This document shows, one piece after another, positions 1 to 12,269 of a DNA stretch of 64,000 nt (the stretch's first letter is position 1; each line of letters opens with the position of its first letter). Under the pieces are notes generated by a model. The model was given only the letters and a program-made list of their open reading frames with translations. It was not told where the DNA came from and ran no database searches. The DNA is from Cryptomeria japonica (taxonomy: Eukaryota > Streptophyta > Pinopsida > Cupressales > Cupressaceae). The stretch covers positions 419,078,757 to 419,142,756 of the forward strand of contig NC_081415.1 of NCBI RefSeq assembly GCF_030272615.1. Reading direction: 5' to 3'. Position numbers and translations under genes: made by a program.

Positions 1-1860
1 ATAGACCCCGCCAATCCTCTATCTCTGCCTGCACTTGTCGTATCTCCCTCATCACCTCCCCAATAGGACCTTGTGCTCCTACCCCAACTCGTACTCTCTC
101 CTGCAGCTCCATCAATCTCTCCACCACATCATCTCTCTCTCACAACACTAGAGTCAACTCTGACTCTCGTGCAAACAGCTGAACATCTCTAGCTGCAACC
201 TCTGCCTCCATATCCTCCAACCGAGTCTGCAAAAATGATATCATCTAATCTTATAGATCTCCTCCTCCCATCCCCATCGGATCCTCTCCTCCACTTGTAG
301 CTCCCTCTCCTACACTAGTGGCTCCCTCTCTCGTATCCATAGGTGCCTCTCCCTCCCCCATATCCTTGCCACCTAATCTGACTCCTCCCTACATCAACGA
401 CCCCTGTCATAGTCACAACGGCTGCCCGCCTCTCCCACTCTGTTGTAACTGTCCTCCTCCACCACCTCCACCTCCAAACCCACCACCACCTTTGAATCCA
501 TCACCCCCACCTCCTCCTCCTCCATCACCTCCTCCTCCATCATCTCCTCCTCTGTCACTTCTACCTTGTCCATCTACTATGAATCCTCACCCTCCTCTCC
601 TCCTCTGTCTTTGTCTCCTATCATCCTCAAAAGATGGAATCGGCTCTGTCGGATCTGATATACATGGAATAGGATGTGTAGTAATGTATTGTGTATACTC
701 ATCTGTCAACCGTGCATCTACAATCCCTGACCTCTTATGCCATGGTCTCGCTTGTAAATTTTAAAACTCTTCTAAGGCCTGATCATACGGTAACACTAGC
801 CCCCACTGGAATCTCTCTTGTACTGCTTGTGCATACTCCCCAAATCCACTCGACAATCCCTGCCTCTGACCAAACTGCCTCATCACTTTGTCAAGTACCT
901 ATCTCTCCACATTGTAAGATGTCCTACCAATCAAGTATTGTGTCATAAATACATAAGGCGAGGCCTTTGCATCATCATCCCAAGGCTCACACTCAATATA
1001 GGGCCTCTAGATCACTAAATCTAGATCATCCAATGCCCGTCGCCACCACTCTAACTTCCCTTGGTGGGGCTGACTCATCATACCTCTGTACATATACACA
1101 TAGGACTGATCCACTGCCCTAAATCTCAGACTAACAGGTCGTGTCACGAGTAGGTGCTCCCATGCCCAGATATGCAAAAGAGTGATCCCAACTCCTAGCG
1201 AACTCATCTCTCGGTACACCACCTCATGTAGATCCTGATATAAATGTACCAGAACACACGGTCCCCATGAAAAGTGGGTCCCCTTAGTCACCATCTGCTC
1301 TATAACCTGGCCTCAACCCATGGCTAGTCCATGTGATTGTCGATCAAGACATAGAAGGCCCCCAACAATCCCTAATAATACAACTGGAAGTGGCTCATAT
1401 AATGCAGCTATCTCCTCCCATGCTACCGAGCCATCATGAATAAACACATCCTCATCAAAAATCCATTGCACAACTGTTGTCCCCCATGCTCGGTCATATG
1501 TCACAAGATCCCCTCAGATATGGATGTGTAAGATCCGCCACACATCCTCCAATGTCACAATCATCTCCCCATAGTCAGATGGAACGTGCAAGTCTCGTTG
1601 TGCCACCGCTCCGCTAATGCTGTCATCAGGCCATGATTTGTCAAAATCACAGGCATGTACATCACATCATAAAGGCTTGTCACTACAATGCAATCAATCT
1701 CGACCTCCGTCAACCAATCTCTCAACTGTTGTGTGGCTGGATGCCTCTCCCATATCTGTACGACAAGAAGATCCTCCTACACATCATCACACATCTACAT
1801 CATCATCAGTTGTTTTGTTTCAAACTTTCTTAAGTTTAAACCTAGACTATCAATAGATAC
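1..1860 (-). pseudogene. PMD-domain (aminotransferase-like plant mobile domain) pseudogene, copy 1
   Basis: Read on the minus strand from about 1860 downwards. The conceptual protein keeps the motifs LEDVWRILHI (near 1540), TYDRAWGTTVVQ (near 1490), WEEIAALYEPLP (near 1400), WGPCVLVHLYQDLHEV (near 1260), HIWAWEHLLV (near 1180) and KLEWWRRALDDLD (near 1050). This order is typical of the plant mobile domain found in MAIN-like proteins and in some plant transposons. Downstream, 420-620 encodes a Glu/Gly/Arg-rich low-complexity stretch, and 1-240 encodes a heptad-like tail (EDMEAEVAARDVQL) that suggests a coiled coil running off the window edge. In-frame stops near 1312 and 1005, and others further on, break it, so it is a pseudogene. 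The start is not identifiable. A second, more decayed copy lies at 22640-23970. A TE-borne PMD gene is the likeliest source; a decayed host MAIN-like gene is possible. Confidence 0.7.
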
Positions 1861-2039
1861 TTTGATCAAGCATCTTCAGGTCTCAACAAGTAAGCAATCA
1901 TGGCAAACCTAGACTACAACAGGCATTTATCATAATGACCTAGTCTCAACGAGGCTGCTATGGTTCAAAACAACTAACCTATCCATCCATCCACCATCGG
2001 CATCAGGAGATTTTTTTTCTAACACTGGGGCATCTATTT

Positions 2040-2320
2040 TTCAGACAATAGCGCTATTATGCTAACGATCACGCTAAAACAACTACACATTAGCGCTACA
2101 AAACCAATAGTGCTAAAACCACTGCATAATAGCGCCATTTCCAAGAAATAGCACTACAAGACTGACTCGATTGCACTAAAACTACAATCGCACTAAAACA
2201 ACTGTAGGAATGCACTAAACCTTGCAAAAGCGCTAAAACCACTATGCAATAGCACTATAGGGGCACAAAAGCGCTAGTTAAAGTGACAACAATGCTAAAA
2301 CCTATTGTCTTGACACAACT
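2040..2320. repeat. Degenerate tandem array built on AGCGCTA / GCACTAAAAC
   Basis: About a dozen imperfect units recur every 15-35 bp. Each has a core like AGCGCTA, AGTGCTA or TGCACTA followed by AAAACnACT, for example near 2069, 2091, 2110, 2131, 2151, 2190, 2211, 2231 and 2251. The units are too variable for a recent satellite, and no open frame crosses the array. It lies upstream, in minus-strand terms, of the PMD pseudogene, so it may be part of the same element's non-coding region. Confidence 0.6.
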
Positions 2321-2392
2321 TGGACGCTTGAAAAAACACATCAAACATGCGTGAAAAGAAAAAATTCAAATTTGCGTACCACTGGTCCATAT

Positions 2393-2635
2393 TCATCTGG
2401 CCATTGGAATCGATGGACTCACTCTAGCCGATGATCTGCTATAGGTACTGGCATCCTGACTGTTGCTCGCTCTTTCACCAAAGTCACTATCAGAGCTCTG
2501 AATCACTATGGAGATGGATGCAAATGACCTTGTTTTTACCCCTTCACCCCCATATATACCCTTTGCCCTAACCCTAATTTTACCCCGCTCATCGTCGTGG
2601 TCCCCATGAACTTCTAGTGCCTCCCATTTCTTCAT
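2393..2635 (-). other. Small unrecognised open frame upstream of PMD copy 1
   Basis: This is an 80-codon minus-strand frame starting MKKWEALEVHGDHDD, with a Ser-rich C-terminal half (SSDSDFG, YSRSSAR). I do not recognise a domain. Its position 5' of the PMD pseudogene on the same strand suggests it could be the decayed N-terminal or leader part of that gene. A chance frame in non-coding DNA is equally possible. Confidence 0.2.
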
Positions 2636-2699
2636 TTTATCTCTGATTTCTTCTATTCTTTCACGGTTATTGCTAAATTCTTCTCTTCTACCTCCCCGC

Positions 2700-4180
2700 C
2701 AATTCTCATTCTCTTTCGAGAGATCGCCCGATTTTTTGAATTTTTTCGGCCCATCTCTAGAGGGGGCATACCACCCATTAAATAAATCATTCTCTTATTA
2801 ATTAAATAAATTATTCAATTTATTTTAATTCATTCATTAAACCAAATTCAGAATCAATTAAATGAATAAATCATATTTATTTAATTTCAACCCCATTCAT
2901 CTTTTAAATAAATAAATAAAACATTTATTTAAATCATTAACCCCCCCCCCCCCCCAACTTGCATTCTCCTACAAATGCAAGTTGCAACCACAAGTTGAAA
3001 TAAATTAATTTTATTTTAATTTAAATCTTATTTTCCCTCACCCACCAAATCCACTTGCAATCCTAAATCCCCTTCTAGACCCTTCTAACTACTTTCTAAT
3101 CATTCCTAATTAGCCTAATCCATCCCCTAAATATTGTCACATTCCTAAGCAACTTGGAGTCACTTCTCAAAGACTCCAAAGTCTTTGAAAAGCATTTAAT
3201 GCTTTACGTATTCAACAAGCTAACCCCTAAAGTCTTCCAAACCACTAATGGCTCTTACATGACCATTAATGGCTCTTACATAACCATTTATGGTTAAATC
3301 CACTTGCTCCCATGGTTAGAGACTTTCCCTCTAACTCAAACTCCATTTGACTCATGGGTCTCTTCAAGCATTTATTGCTTTGACCATGGTTACCCTCACT
3401 AACTCTTGCATAAGAATTTATCCATTGGATAAAGGCATTATTTATTGGATAATGGCTTTATTCTTTCAACTCAACATTAACCTTACCTCCCAAGTTAACC
3501 CTCAATTTATGTCAAGCATTTAATGCTTATTCCCTCTCCTCTCAACACATCTCTTGTTGACATTTGTCATCCTGGGATTGGGTTGAAAGTCCGCACATGG
3601 ATCTTAAGCCCTTCAATCCTGACCCTTGTTGAGATCGCTCAATCTCAACCCTCCATTACTCCATTTTACCTATAAATAGAGCTCATTTCTTCACAATCTA
3701 GATCCTGAAAACTTGTATGCATTTAACCTATAGTGAAATTTAGAGAGCATTTAGCATAAGCATTTACATTTACTCTTTTGGACTAAAATCAACACTAGAT
3801 TAGATAATAATCTCAGTTTTAGCTTGTTCACATATGCATACTTTCACAATCATATCACAATCTTGAATCTCCATAAGACTTTCATAGCAGTGCGCAGCTG
3901 AGAGCTACACTCATGTGGAACTTGGAGAGGAGAGGAACAAGGGAGGAGCAACTATGAGCATCTTGGTTAGCATTTGGAGGAGCATAGTTTAGATATTCTA
4001 TGTTTGTATGTTTTTTATTTCATGTTCAATATCTCTCTTGATATGCCTATTTAGAATAATATTTGGTTGCTAACACTAATGTTTTTTTCTTGTGTTCTTA
4101 TGTGTGTTGCCATCAAATAGATTTTCTAATCCTTTTTGCAGAGCATCAATAATAATATGCTCACTAAAGTGGGGGAAAAA
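2700..4180 (+). repeat. AT-rich LTR-like region with TATA box, no gene
   Basis: No coding sequence is visible. The first part (2780-2935) is built from ATTAAATAAAT-type runs, followed by a 16-bp C tract at 2941-2956. A good TATA box (CTATAAATAG) lies at 3670-3679, after a C-rich upstream region. At 4165-4180 the purine stretch AAAGTGGGGGAAAAA is followed immediately by TGTAGTGTCG at 4181, which looks like a polypurine tract followed by an LTR start. I infer decayed gypsy-type LTR and leader DNA. The element boundaries cannot be fixed without a second copy. Confidence 0.4.
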
Positions 4181-5420
4181 TGTAGTGTCGTAAATTACAA
4201 CTTGTGTAATTCTACGCTACATAAGTGTCTCGGCTTTATGTCGATTGATGATCTTCTTAACCTTCTTATCTTTTAGTCCATTTAACTTACCTCATCAACC
4301 TTCACCTAGTCCTTTTCCTGACCATATTGGTTGTTTGACTCCAAGACACTAGCATGCTACAAATACATTCATGCACTATGCTAGTGTCTTGTGAACCTGA
4401 TAGTCTAAAGATGGCCATTTGAGTGTTACGCCTACACTTGGAAGATGGTCATAGCATCTTTATGCATTTCCACTAACATCCATATTTTTCCCAACATGCA
4501 TATCTTCCCTCTTGAATTCCATTTTTTCTCTCTAATCACTCATTCAATCTCTCTAGTTGCTCATTCGGTCACTCTACTTGCTACTCTAACTTTCTTCCAG
4601 AATCTATGCTAGTTCATGGTCATTTGGAAGCTCTCTTTCATTGTATACTTGGCTCTCACATGTTGCTACCATTATCATGCTTTGAGGAAGATCGACTTCT
4701 TCTTCTTCATCCGACAAGCCTCTCACTTTGGGTGTAGAAGGGGAGTCTTCTTCTTCCTTTCTCTTTGGTTATCTCCATAACATATTCATTAATATCTTTG
4801 TTATTGTAGCTTCTATCTATTATTTCAATTATCTTTTCATCTATCTATCTTGGCTATCTATGGAGGTGAAAACACCAAAGTGGGGGTCTGACTATGGTAG
4901 ACCTCTAAAACATAGCCATAACCTTTCATCTTTGTTTGTATTGTGTGCAACTTACTAAGTGAATTTGAGGAGCTCGCTGGAGACTTCAAGCATGGACCGG
5001 TTGTAAGGTTTATTTCTTTTTCTCTTTTATTATTTCACAAATATTTGTATTTACCTTTTCACACTATTATTTCCTTATTTCATGTTATTCAGACATGTTT
5101 CTGTCACAATCTATTTTCTATACAAACTATGTGACTCTGTTCATAAAAGATGTTAGTGCATTACACTATCATATAAGACCCATGCATGCATCCTCAAACA
5201 AAGTATCCCTGAGTCGCATCAAAATACCTATGTGACATGTTCAATTTCATCTAAGGGGTGTTTGATAGTCTTATACTTTGTACTGCATCCCAAGTGGAGA
5301 GGTTGAATAGTGAATCCCCAACTGGTGCTCACCTACCTATCAGAGTGGTTCACTTTTTCTCCTCTACAGAATCAAATCAGTCAAAGTTTTTTCAGGACTA
5401 ATGTTATTTTCAAATTGTTA
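4181..5420 (+). other. Non-coding TE-like DNA after the putative PPT
   Basis: It begins TGTAGTGTCGTAAATTAC directly after a PPT-like purine stretch, so it may be a 3' LTR. The only open frames are short and unrecognised (4728-5134). I see no conserved domain, no second copy and no convincing end, and it grades into the antisense gypsy gag relic. Confidence 0.25.
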
Positions 5421-5439
5421 AATTAATTCATTGGCCAAT

Positions 5440-6470
5440 TGTCATTTGTCAAAAATAAGTGATAGAATAAGGAGGCAAAAATAAATATCATTGCAAAGCT
5501 TTATCTCTAAAAGTGCAAGCAAATATTTTTGCCATGAGTCTATGATCATGATATAAATCACTACACAAGGTTTGGAATGTTTCACATGAGTCAAGGGGTG
5601 ACCTTTTCCATTATATAACTCCAATTTGGTGATTTCCACATTCTTAGGAGAAACCACACAAACCACATCATCGGATAGTGGGATAGCTACATCATATGTG
5701 GGGACATTGAACTTAGACTGGGTTAATAAATCCAATTGTTGTGTTAGAATGATACACTTTGAGATAGGTTATTGACAATGGCTTCAGTCGATAATTTGTA
5801 ATTGGACATGTTGGATTATGATGGAGGTGTGATATTGTGACAAGTAGGTGGAGATTGAGAATAAGAAGGTGGAACATTATGGTATGTTGGTAAAGGAGAA
5901 GGTTGGGAAACAAACGGAAGGCTAATAGAAGGAGGTATATATAATAGTATTGATTAATAGGATTGTCCCCATGACTAACATGTGTAGGATTAGCATTTTG
6001 TGTAGAAGTGGTCATAATAGAAGATGTATATGTAGACACATTAGTCAAGGATGTAGGCATAGGAATGGAATGCTCAACTTGATTTGTAGGATTAGAGTAA
6101 CCAAGATCTTTGGCACAATTTTTTATTGGTATAATGTTGGTATCAACAATATGAGCAATTCCATGTAACACTTCCACACCTATCACATCACCTTGAACAA
6201 TTCTCTTCAACCCTTCAATTAAAGAGATTGCCTCACTATTCTAGTGTTTTTTACCCACCCATTGTAGAAGCTTATCCAACTCATTGTCAAGCTTCCCAAG
6301 TTGGTCACTAGTAACCCTGGTTAGTGAGTCATCCTCATCATGAGAAGTATGAGGGAAATTGTTCTCCATAATGTTAGGTATGTCTTATATGGGATTAGAA
6401 TAAGTACCAACACTCACATGGAATAGGTTAGTCAACTCAGGCTCCATATCCTTGTTATTTAAACTTTGGG
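5440..6470 (-). pseudogene. Ty3/gypsy gag pseudogene (antisense)
   Basis: Read on the minus strand. An N-terminal Asn/Pro/Ser/Thr-rich region (from about 6470, with SIPMPTSLTNVSTYTSS near 6070) leads to the gag core. There YNGKGHPLTHVK (near 5600) is followed, after a frameshift, by CSDLYHDHRLMAKIFACTF and RDKALQ-stop-YLFLPPYSI (near 5470). This matches the gypsy gag signature in which a GKGDP-type motif precedes RDKALQWY and LPPYSI. One frameshift near 5585 and a stop replacing Trp near 5500 show it is dead. A PBS-like site and LTR start lie upstream at 6905-6922. No pol is visible downstream, so this is a truncated relic or a gag-only element. The N-terminal composition resembles the relic at 28.8-31.6 kb. 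Confidence 0.65.
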
Positions 6471-6901
6471 AAGCCCTAATTCAATAACTTATTCTCACCA
6501 GAATGTTGGATGTAGGTGAAAGGGTAACAAAACTCATGCATAATGAAGGAGATCTTGAATGCAAATATTTGAAATTATAATTTTTGGTAATGCAAGATAC
6601 AAGTATGATTAAACAATACAATTTCCTTGAAAAATGATTGATTAACCAATTAATAAAGAAATTTGATTGATGAAATGGCTCTAATTCTAAAAATGCCATG
6701 CCATAACAATCATATTTGAATATATAAATAAGACATTATGGATCCCACAAGTCAACTTTATCAAAATAAATTAGGGTTTTTGTTAATTGAACCTCTAAAT
6801 TTATGTAAATTAAGTGCATATATGACATATGAATGCAAATATGATTTGACTAATTGCATACAAATTAGATCTAAAATTAAAAATTAAAATTAATGCAAGC
6901 A

Positions 6902-6921
6902 CAATATTGGGTTCACCAAAA
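6902..6921 (-). promoter_or_regulatory. Candidate PBS of the antisense gypsy gag relic
   Basis: On the minus strand, TACATTACA (possible LTR end) is followed by TTTTGGTGAACCC. A TGG at this point is where tRNA primers pair. It is not the initiator-Met PBS used by the copia elements here, and I cannot assign the tRNA. Its place, about 430 bp 5' of the gag relic on the same strand, supports the call. Confidence 0.35.
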
Positions 6922-8238
6922 TGTAATGTATGAAAATGGAGTAGGGGAATTCACAAGCTAAGCAATGTAAACTATGAAGTCCACTTATTTACATATGAAA
7001 GATTAAAAGGATATTGAATTCAATAGATCCAACCTCAATTATGTTGAAAAAAAAGGGTGACTGTTAATTGAATTTCATTCCTTTTTTTTAGTTGAAGGTG
7101 CAATTCAAAGAGTATAATTTGAAAGCTAGATGTAGGGTGAATGATAAAGAATTGACATTAAAAAACACAAACAACAAGTTACAAACATAGAATGTATACA
7201 TAGAGGTAAGTCTAAGAAGAAGAGATAGAGGATCACTTGTGACAACAAGTATGGTGTGAAAGTGTGGCATGTGTAGCAATTAGCTAACTGGTCTCTAATG
7301 TTAGATGTAGAAAAATACGAATCTTTCAGAATTAGGATGTCACCAGAATTTGTTCCTATATTTTCATTAGAAATCTCAAGACAGTGTTAAAATTAGCAAC
7401 CCAATCCTCTAATTTTGCCTTAGCAAAACTTAAAACTGATTGTTGTCATCTTCTTTGTCAAAATCTCAATCTGTGGCTCTTGGATTTGTCGCCTACACAT
7501 AAAAATAAGGAAAATGATGTTGTTGATGAGGTTTTTCCCTAGGCCAAACTCGCGGTTTGGAATTAACCCTTGAATTAAACTGAAATTGAACTTAATAATG
7601 AAATGACTAATTTGAAACGGTTGTCTTTTGAGGACATAGATAGATTTGAATTTGAGATGTTTGAATTGGAACTTGATGCCTTGATGAATCTTGCATTGAA
7701 GTCTTCATGCCAAAGTTGATAATGTCATGTAGGATGTCTTCATAAAGTCTTGATCATGGATGCCATCATAAATGATTGAAATTTAAACTTTGACCTCTCC
7801 TTCACTACCTTGATGATGCTTGATTGCTTTCTCACTTGAATTTGTAAAAGTGTAATTGGAAACTTGTTGAGAGATCTCAAAATGAGGGTGTTAGGATTGG
7901 TTTTATACCTAACTACACAAAATATGTATGAAATTTTGAGGCAATCCAACATGAAAAATGTTTTCTTGCCCCCAAAATGTGACCATTGTGGGGTCAATAT
8001 TTGGGCCCCTTTTGAGAGGACCATGGCACCAAGGGTGTCCTAGTCCTGGGACCATGGCACCTAGGGTGTCTTGGTCCTACCAATCATAACTCAAATTTGA
8101 ATAGGGTCCCACATAGGTACAAAGGATGTTGAATTTAGGTGGGTGTGAGTATAATCAAAATATAATTAGCACATGAGGGGCTAGAACGCAAAAGTGAGGC
8201 CTAGGTGCAGATGAAATTATGTAGGGATACAATTTACA
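6922..8238 (-). repeat. Candidate 5' LTR of the antisense gypsy gag relic
   Basis: On the plus strand this block starts TGTAATGTATG at 6922, next to the candidate PBS, and could end at CAATTTACA at 8238. That would give an LTR with short inverted ends (TGTAA/TTACA). The upper end is a guess from the terminal motif alone. No protein domain is visible inside. It contains the tandem 31-bp duplication at 8019-8080. Confidence 0.3.
8019..8080. repeat. Two-unit 31-bp tandem duplication
   Basis: GACCATGGCACC followed by (A/T)AGGGTGTC and TTGGTCCT/TAGTCCTG is repeated head to tail as units 8019-8049 and 8050-8080, with a few mismatches. The duplication is local and non-coding. Confidence 0.7.
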
Positions 8239-9249
8239 ATGCTATAACAGGTTATAAGTTTTATTGAAATTTTTATTAACTTTAGTTGTGAAAACATTCA
8301 ATTTTCCTACAAAGATTAAATAAAACAAATCTTCAAGTATGAAACATTATTGTGTGATTTTGTAAAACTAAGTTGTGCATAGAGTGAAGCAAGTTTTGAG
8401 AGAAGTGAGTTTAGCCAACAAGTATAATCTCATAGTTTTTTGTGCATCACCTCCTAGAGTAGTTTCATTTCTAAGTTTTTCTTCTATCCCTTTTCCCATG
8501 AAGTGTAGTAGTTTCTAGGAGGTCTTTTAAAGGAACCAACCCATAATCTGGAGGTTTATCCTCATTATAAGTCGCCCACCCCATAGCTTGAGGATGTCCC
8601 CATGTTGCACATGATTATTGAGATTTAAATTTTAGAATTTGGGCATAATCCTTACTTAAAATAGTAAGAATGATGTGCCTTGTCACCACCAATTCATAGG
8701 AATTTAGAGAATAAATTGAAATATGCTTGGCCAAGGATGCAAGAAAGATGGCATATCATTTTGGCATTCATTGCAGGTGTGCAGAGGAAACTTTTGATCA
8801 ACAACTATCAAGTTTATTTCAATATCAAGAGGAGGTGGTGCGGGAAGTTGTTCTTAATGTTGTGGGAGCTATACTTTTAGAGAACAACCATGTTCACAAT
8901 GGCCATACCTATGAAGCCTTTTTCACCAATTTTGTGTAGGCTCTAGTCAATAATATTTAAAGTGTTCGATTTGGTAGATTCTTGATCATGCAGACCATCT
9001 ACTTGTTGGTCTATGGTGCCATATATACTATTCCTATTACACCATTATTTAAAGTGTTGTCTAGGTTATTCAAACTGGGATGGGGATTGTTCAAGAGGGG
9101 GATTAACCATAATAACATGGAATATTTTTTAGTCATTTTTGGAGGCCAATGATGGCCTCTTTTCCGATGTACAATTTGCTAGAATGTACGAAGTTAGCAT
9201 AAGAATTAGGTTTATCCTTTATAAGCATTTGTAGGGAAAATTATATAAA
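8239..9249. other. No identifiable gene; one short unrecognised frame
   Basis: The only notable feature is a plus-strand frame at 8727-8939 (70 codons, containing YHFGIHCRCAEETFDQQ) with reasonable codon-like composition. It has no family I recognise, and the sequence continues past its stop in similar style. A decayed TE fragment is likely. The rest is AT-rich non-coding DNA. Confidence 0.25.
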
Positions 9250-10370
9250 TGTAGACACCTAAATTTGATCATTATAATTTGATCAAATTAATTCCCATTA
9301 TTCCCTTTCCTCTAAAAGTATAGCCACTAATTAAATAATTCATTTATTTATATAAATCCCATTTCTTCTATAATCTTGGCTATATTAATTTAATTAATTT
9401 TCCTAGCTAACCTCTTGATCCCATTTGATTAAATAAATTTCATATTTATTACTTCTCCTCTTTTTTCCTCCAAAATAAATTAATTTAATTTAGAAGTCTC
9501 CTATTAAATTAAATAAACCTCCTTATTTATTTAATTTAATCCCTTTTCCTCCACATGGAATTAAAATAAATTTTTAATTCCCCCACTCATTCTCTCTCCA
9601 ACCATCACATCCTCCTACATTTCCTACTTATCCCTTAATCCTTGATTATTTTTATAATTATCCCCCTAAACATGTGCGCATTCCTAATCCCAAGGATTAG
9701 CTTCAAAATTCAACCCCTTGCCCAACTCAACCTTAAGTTCCAACCACTTTTACAAAGGATCCACATGGGTCTCTTCCCACTTGGTCCCCTCCAAACAATA
9801 AATAATGTCTTTATTCATTTCCCTCGAATACCTTCCTTACATTCTTTCTCATCCCTTCTCCAACTACCTTGTCCTCTCACCTCCTCACAAGTTGACCCTT
9901 TCCCACTTCTCAATGAGTGTGAGAACCATAAACATTCCCATCCATTGGATCTTTGCTTTTGATCCTAGCCCTCCATTTGACCAATTCCTACACTTAACCA
10001 AAACAACTCTTCATTCTCCCATTATGCAACTTTGAATTCATAATATAGATTATACTTGAGCTCTAATACACCATCTTCATGCAAGCTTGAGAAACTTTGG
10101 AGCTATCATATCATTATGCTATGAATTTGTGAGCACACATCCAATATTCAAACAAAGGACAAATCATTGCAATAAATGGAGAATTCAACAACATTGGGTT
10201 TGCTTGATTTTACTCTTATTTTGTGTTGTTTTGTCTCTATTTTTCATCCTATCTGATGTTACCTTAATTTTGTGTGTTTTGGGTATTTTACTTTCTTGTT
10301 TATGCTCTTTGAACTCATATTTTAGTATACCCAGTAAAAAAAGTTAAGTTAAATATGGGGGGATAACAAT
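9250..10370 (+). repeat. LTR-like block starting TGTAGACACC
   Basis: It starts TGTAGACACCTAAATT at 9250, close to the starts at 24245 (TGTAGACACATAAAAA) and 4181 (TGTAGTGTCGTAAATT). It then has a module of AATTAAATAAA runs (9290-9560), a C-rich stretch, a weak TATA-like ATAATATAGATTATA near 10040 and a T-rich tail. These are the parts of a gypsy-type plant LTR. No protein domain is present. The 3' boundary is uncertain. Confidence 0.4.
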
Positions 10371-11060
10371 TTGGTAGCACTAATTCTTGTAGGAAAATTA
10401 TGGATGGAAAAGGATAATGAAATAATTTAAATAATTAAAAAGTATTTAGTTATTAGAGGAAAACTAGCTTAAATAAAAAAATAATTTTATTTAATTAATA
10501 TGGATAGATGAAAAATGATGATTGATGACATGATGAAAATGCATAGTTAAATTTGCATGTCTATGTGTTGTCCCTCTTTGATCCAATTCTTTTTACAATG
10601 TTGTTTCAAAGAAAAAGATACTACTAACATGCCCCAATGATAGGGTAGACTTAGGATGGATGCCTTCTTAGTAAATTGGCAAGGAAATAGGATTAACGAT
10701 AATCTCGTGATAGAAAGGATAGTCTAGGCAAGGATAGAGTGTGGGTAAATGGACAAGGGATCAAGTAGGGTTATCGATGATCTAGAGTAGTTGGGAGGAC
10801 TCTACACAATTCTAGATGGAGATCCAAAGTAGTTGGGAGGTCTTTGCAAGTCACAAATGGAAATATCAAATATCTAATTTTTTGGTATTTTCTATGTCTC
10901 AAAAATCACATTTTTGGAGGCCTTTAGAGAAGAAATTGGGGTCCAAATTTTCATTAATCCTTTTGAATTGTTTTTTCTGGGTAGGGTTTAGACTAAAACT
11001 ATATCTCTTTGATCTCTTTTTGATGATGTAAAGAAGTTTGATTTTCAATCACTAGGATAA
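10371..11060. other. Non-coding, no feature seen
   Basis: AT-rich DNA without a recognisable coding segment. It borders the 3' end of the antisense copia gag-protease relic and probably includes more of that decayed element, but I cannot align it to any domain. Confidence 0.3.
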
Positions 11061-11069
11061 CATAGCTTG

Positions 11070-12166
11070 ATAATTTTAGTTTGAATTTAGATTATGCCAA
11101 ACTGCAAAGAAATGTCACCAATACCTTTGATTTGATGGGAGGTATCATCTCCAAGAGTAAATATACCATGATAGGGTTTCAATGTGATAAACCACTCCTT
11201 TAGTCCAGTCATGTGCTTTGTAGAACCTAAGTCCACATACTATATTGAGGTGGATTGCGATCCATCTTTTGAAGTGTGAGCTAAAAGCACATATTCCTTA
11301 TCCAGAGAATGATTTGCTTCAACAACATTGCTTTGTTTCTCTTGTTTGTTCTTCCACTCCCATTGTGGTTTTCAACTAGGAAATGAGTTTTTATGTGATT
11401 TGTTGGGTGATCCTTTGTTGAAAGAGTTGTACCAACAATTCTTCACATCACGTCCAAATCTATCACATATTGATCACTTTTTCTAAGGTTTGGATGAATT
11501 ACCAGATTTGGGAGGTCCATTGAATTATTGCATAGGCTTCTTGCCTTTATTATGTGTAGTCATGGCATGATGCTCCTCACCAATATTATTTCTTAAGGAG
11601 TATTCTTTTGGAAGTAGTTTTACCAGTTTCTCAAAACTGGGTGTCATCTTTGTGACATTCAAAGTTGTCACAAACACCTTGTATCTAGACAGTAGTACCT
11701 GTAGAAAAATAGGTACTAAAATTGCATCATCAACTACTTTCCCCAATGCTTGTAGTAAGTCTCTCAACTCTACAATCCTTTTGCGAAATGATTCTAATTG
11801 TTCTCCATCCTTCATCTTCAAGCCATGTAACCAACTCTATAATTTCAAGGTCTAATTTTGATTCTTTTCCTCATACACCATCTTGAGCTTGTCCCACATA
11901 TCTTTGGTTGTGGATGAGTCATGGATAAAGGGTTGAACATCATTAGACATGCTAAATAAAATGATCAATTTTTCCTTTCTATCGGGTTGATCAAATTTCT
12001 TTTGCTCATTAGCATTTATTTTATGTCGTGTTATGGTTTCATTGATCACATCCCAAACTTCTTCAAACACGAGTTGAGTTTTGAGTTTGGTTTTCCATGT
12101 GGAATAACTATTCTCACGTAATAGATGAGAATCTAGCAAAATAAATTTTGGAGAACTACTAGCCAT
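11070..12166 (-). pseudogene. Ty1/copia gag-protease pseudogene (antisense)
   Basis: Read on the minus strand from ATG at 12164-12166 (MASSSPKFILLDSHLL). The UBN2-type copia gag shows YSTWKTKLKTQL, EEVWDVI, TTKDMWDKLKMVYEE and, after a stop near 11852, LESFRKRIVELRDLL and LLPKEYSL. A CCHC knuckle near 11450 is damaged: the first Cys codon is TGA, and His is replaced by Arg in ICDRFGRDVKNC. Downstream, YVDLGSTKHMTG (near 11245) is the protease active-site region with Ser to Leu in the D-S-G triad, followed by FTLGDD and IKGIGDISLQF. Integrase and RT are not found. Element E1 inserted about 100 bp 5' of this gag, separating it from its upstream leader. Confidence 0.8.
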
Positions 12167-12264
12167 TTTGTTAAAGAAGGAAGAAACATAACACCCCCTT
12201 TAAAGAGCTTAGAGATACACAATTTGTTTCAATACATAGGATGACACTTTCATTTTTTTTTTGT

Positions 12265-12269
12265 TTGTT
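12265..12269. repeat. E1 target-site duplication, left copy (TTGTT)
   Basis: TTGTT directly precedes the 5' LTR of E1 and is matched exactly by 19398-19402 after its 3' LTR. A 5-bp TSD is normal for copia integration. Confidence 0.9.

Noticed and set aside
318-764. Proline-rich plus-strand open frame (extensin-like look)
   Set aside because: It is the complement of the Glu/Gly/Arg-rich CCT/AGG triplet stretch of the antisense PMD pseudogene; no start context or signal peptide.
2941-2956. 16-bp C tract as an LTR-end signature
   Set aside because: No CTCTCAG and no PBS follows, unlike the copia LTR tails; simple homopolymer.
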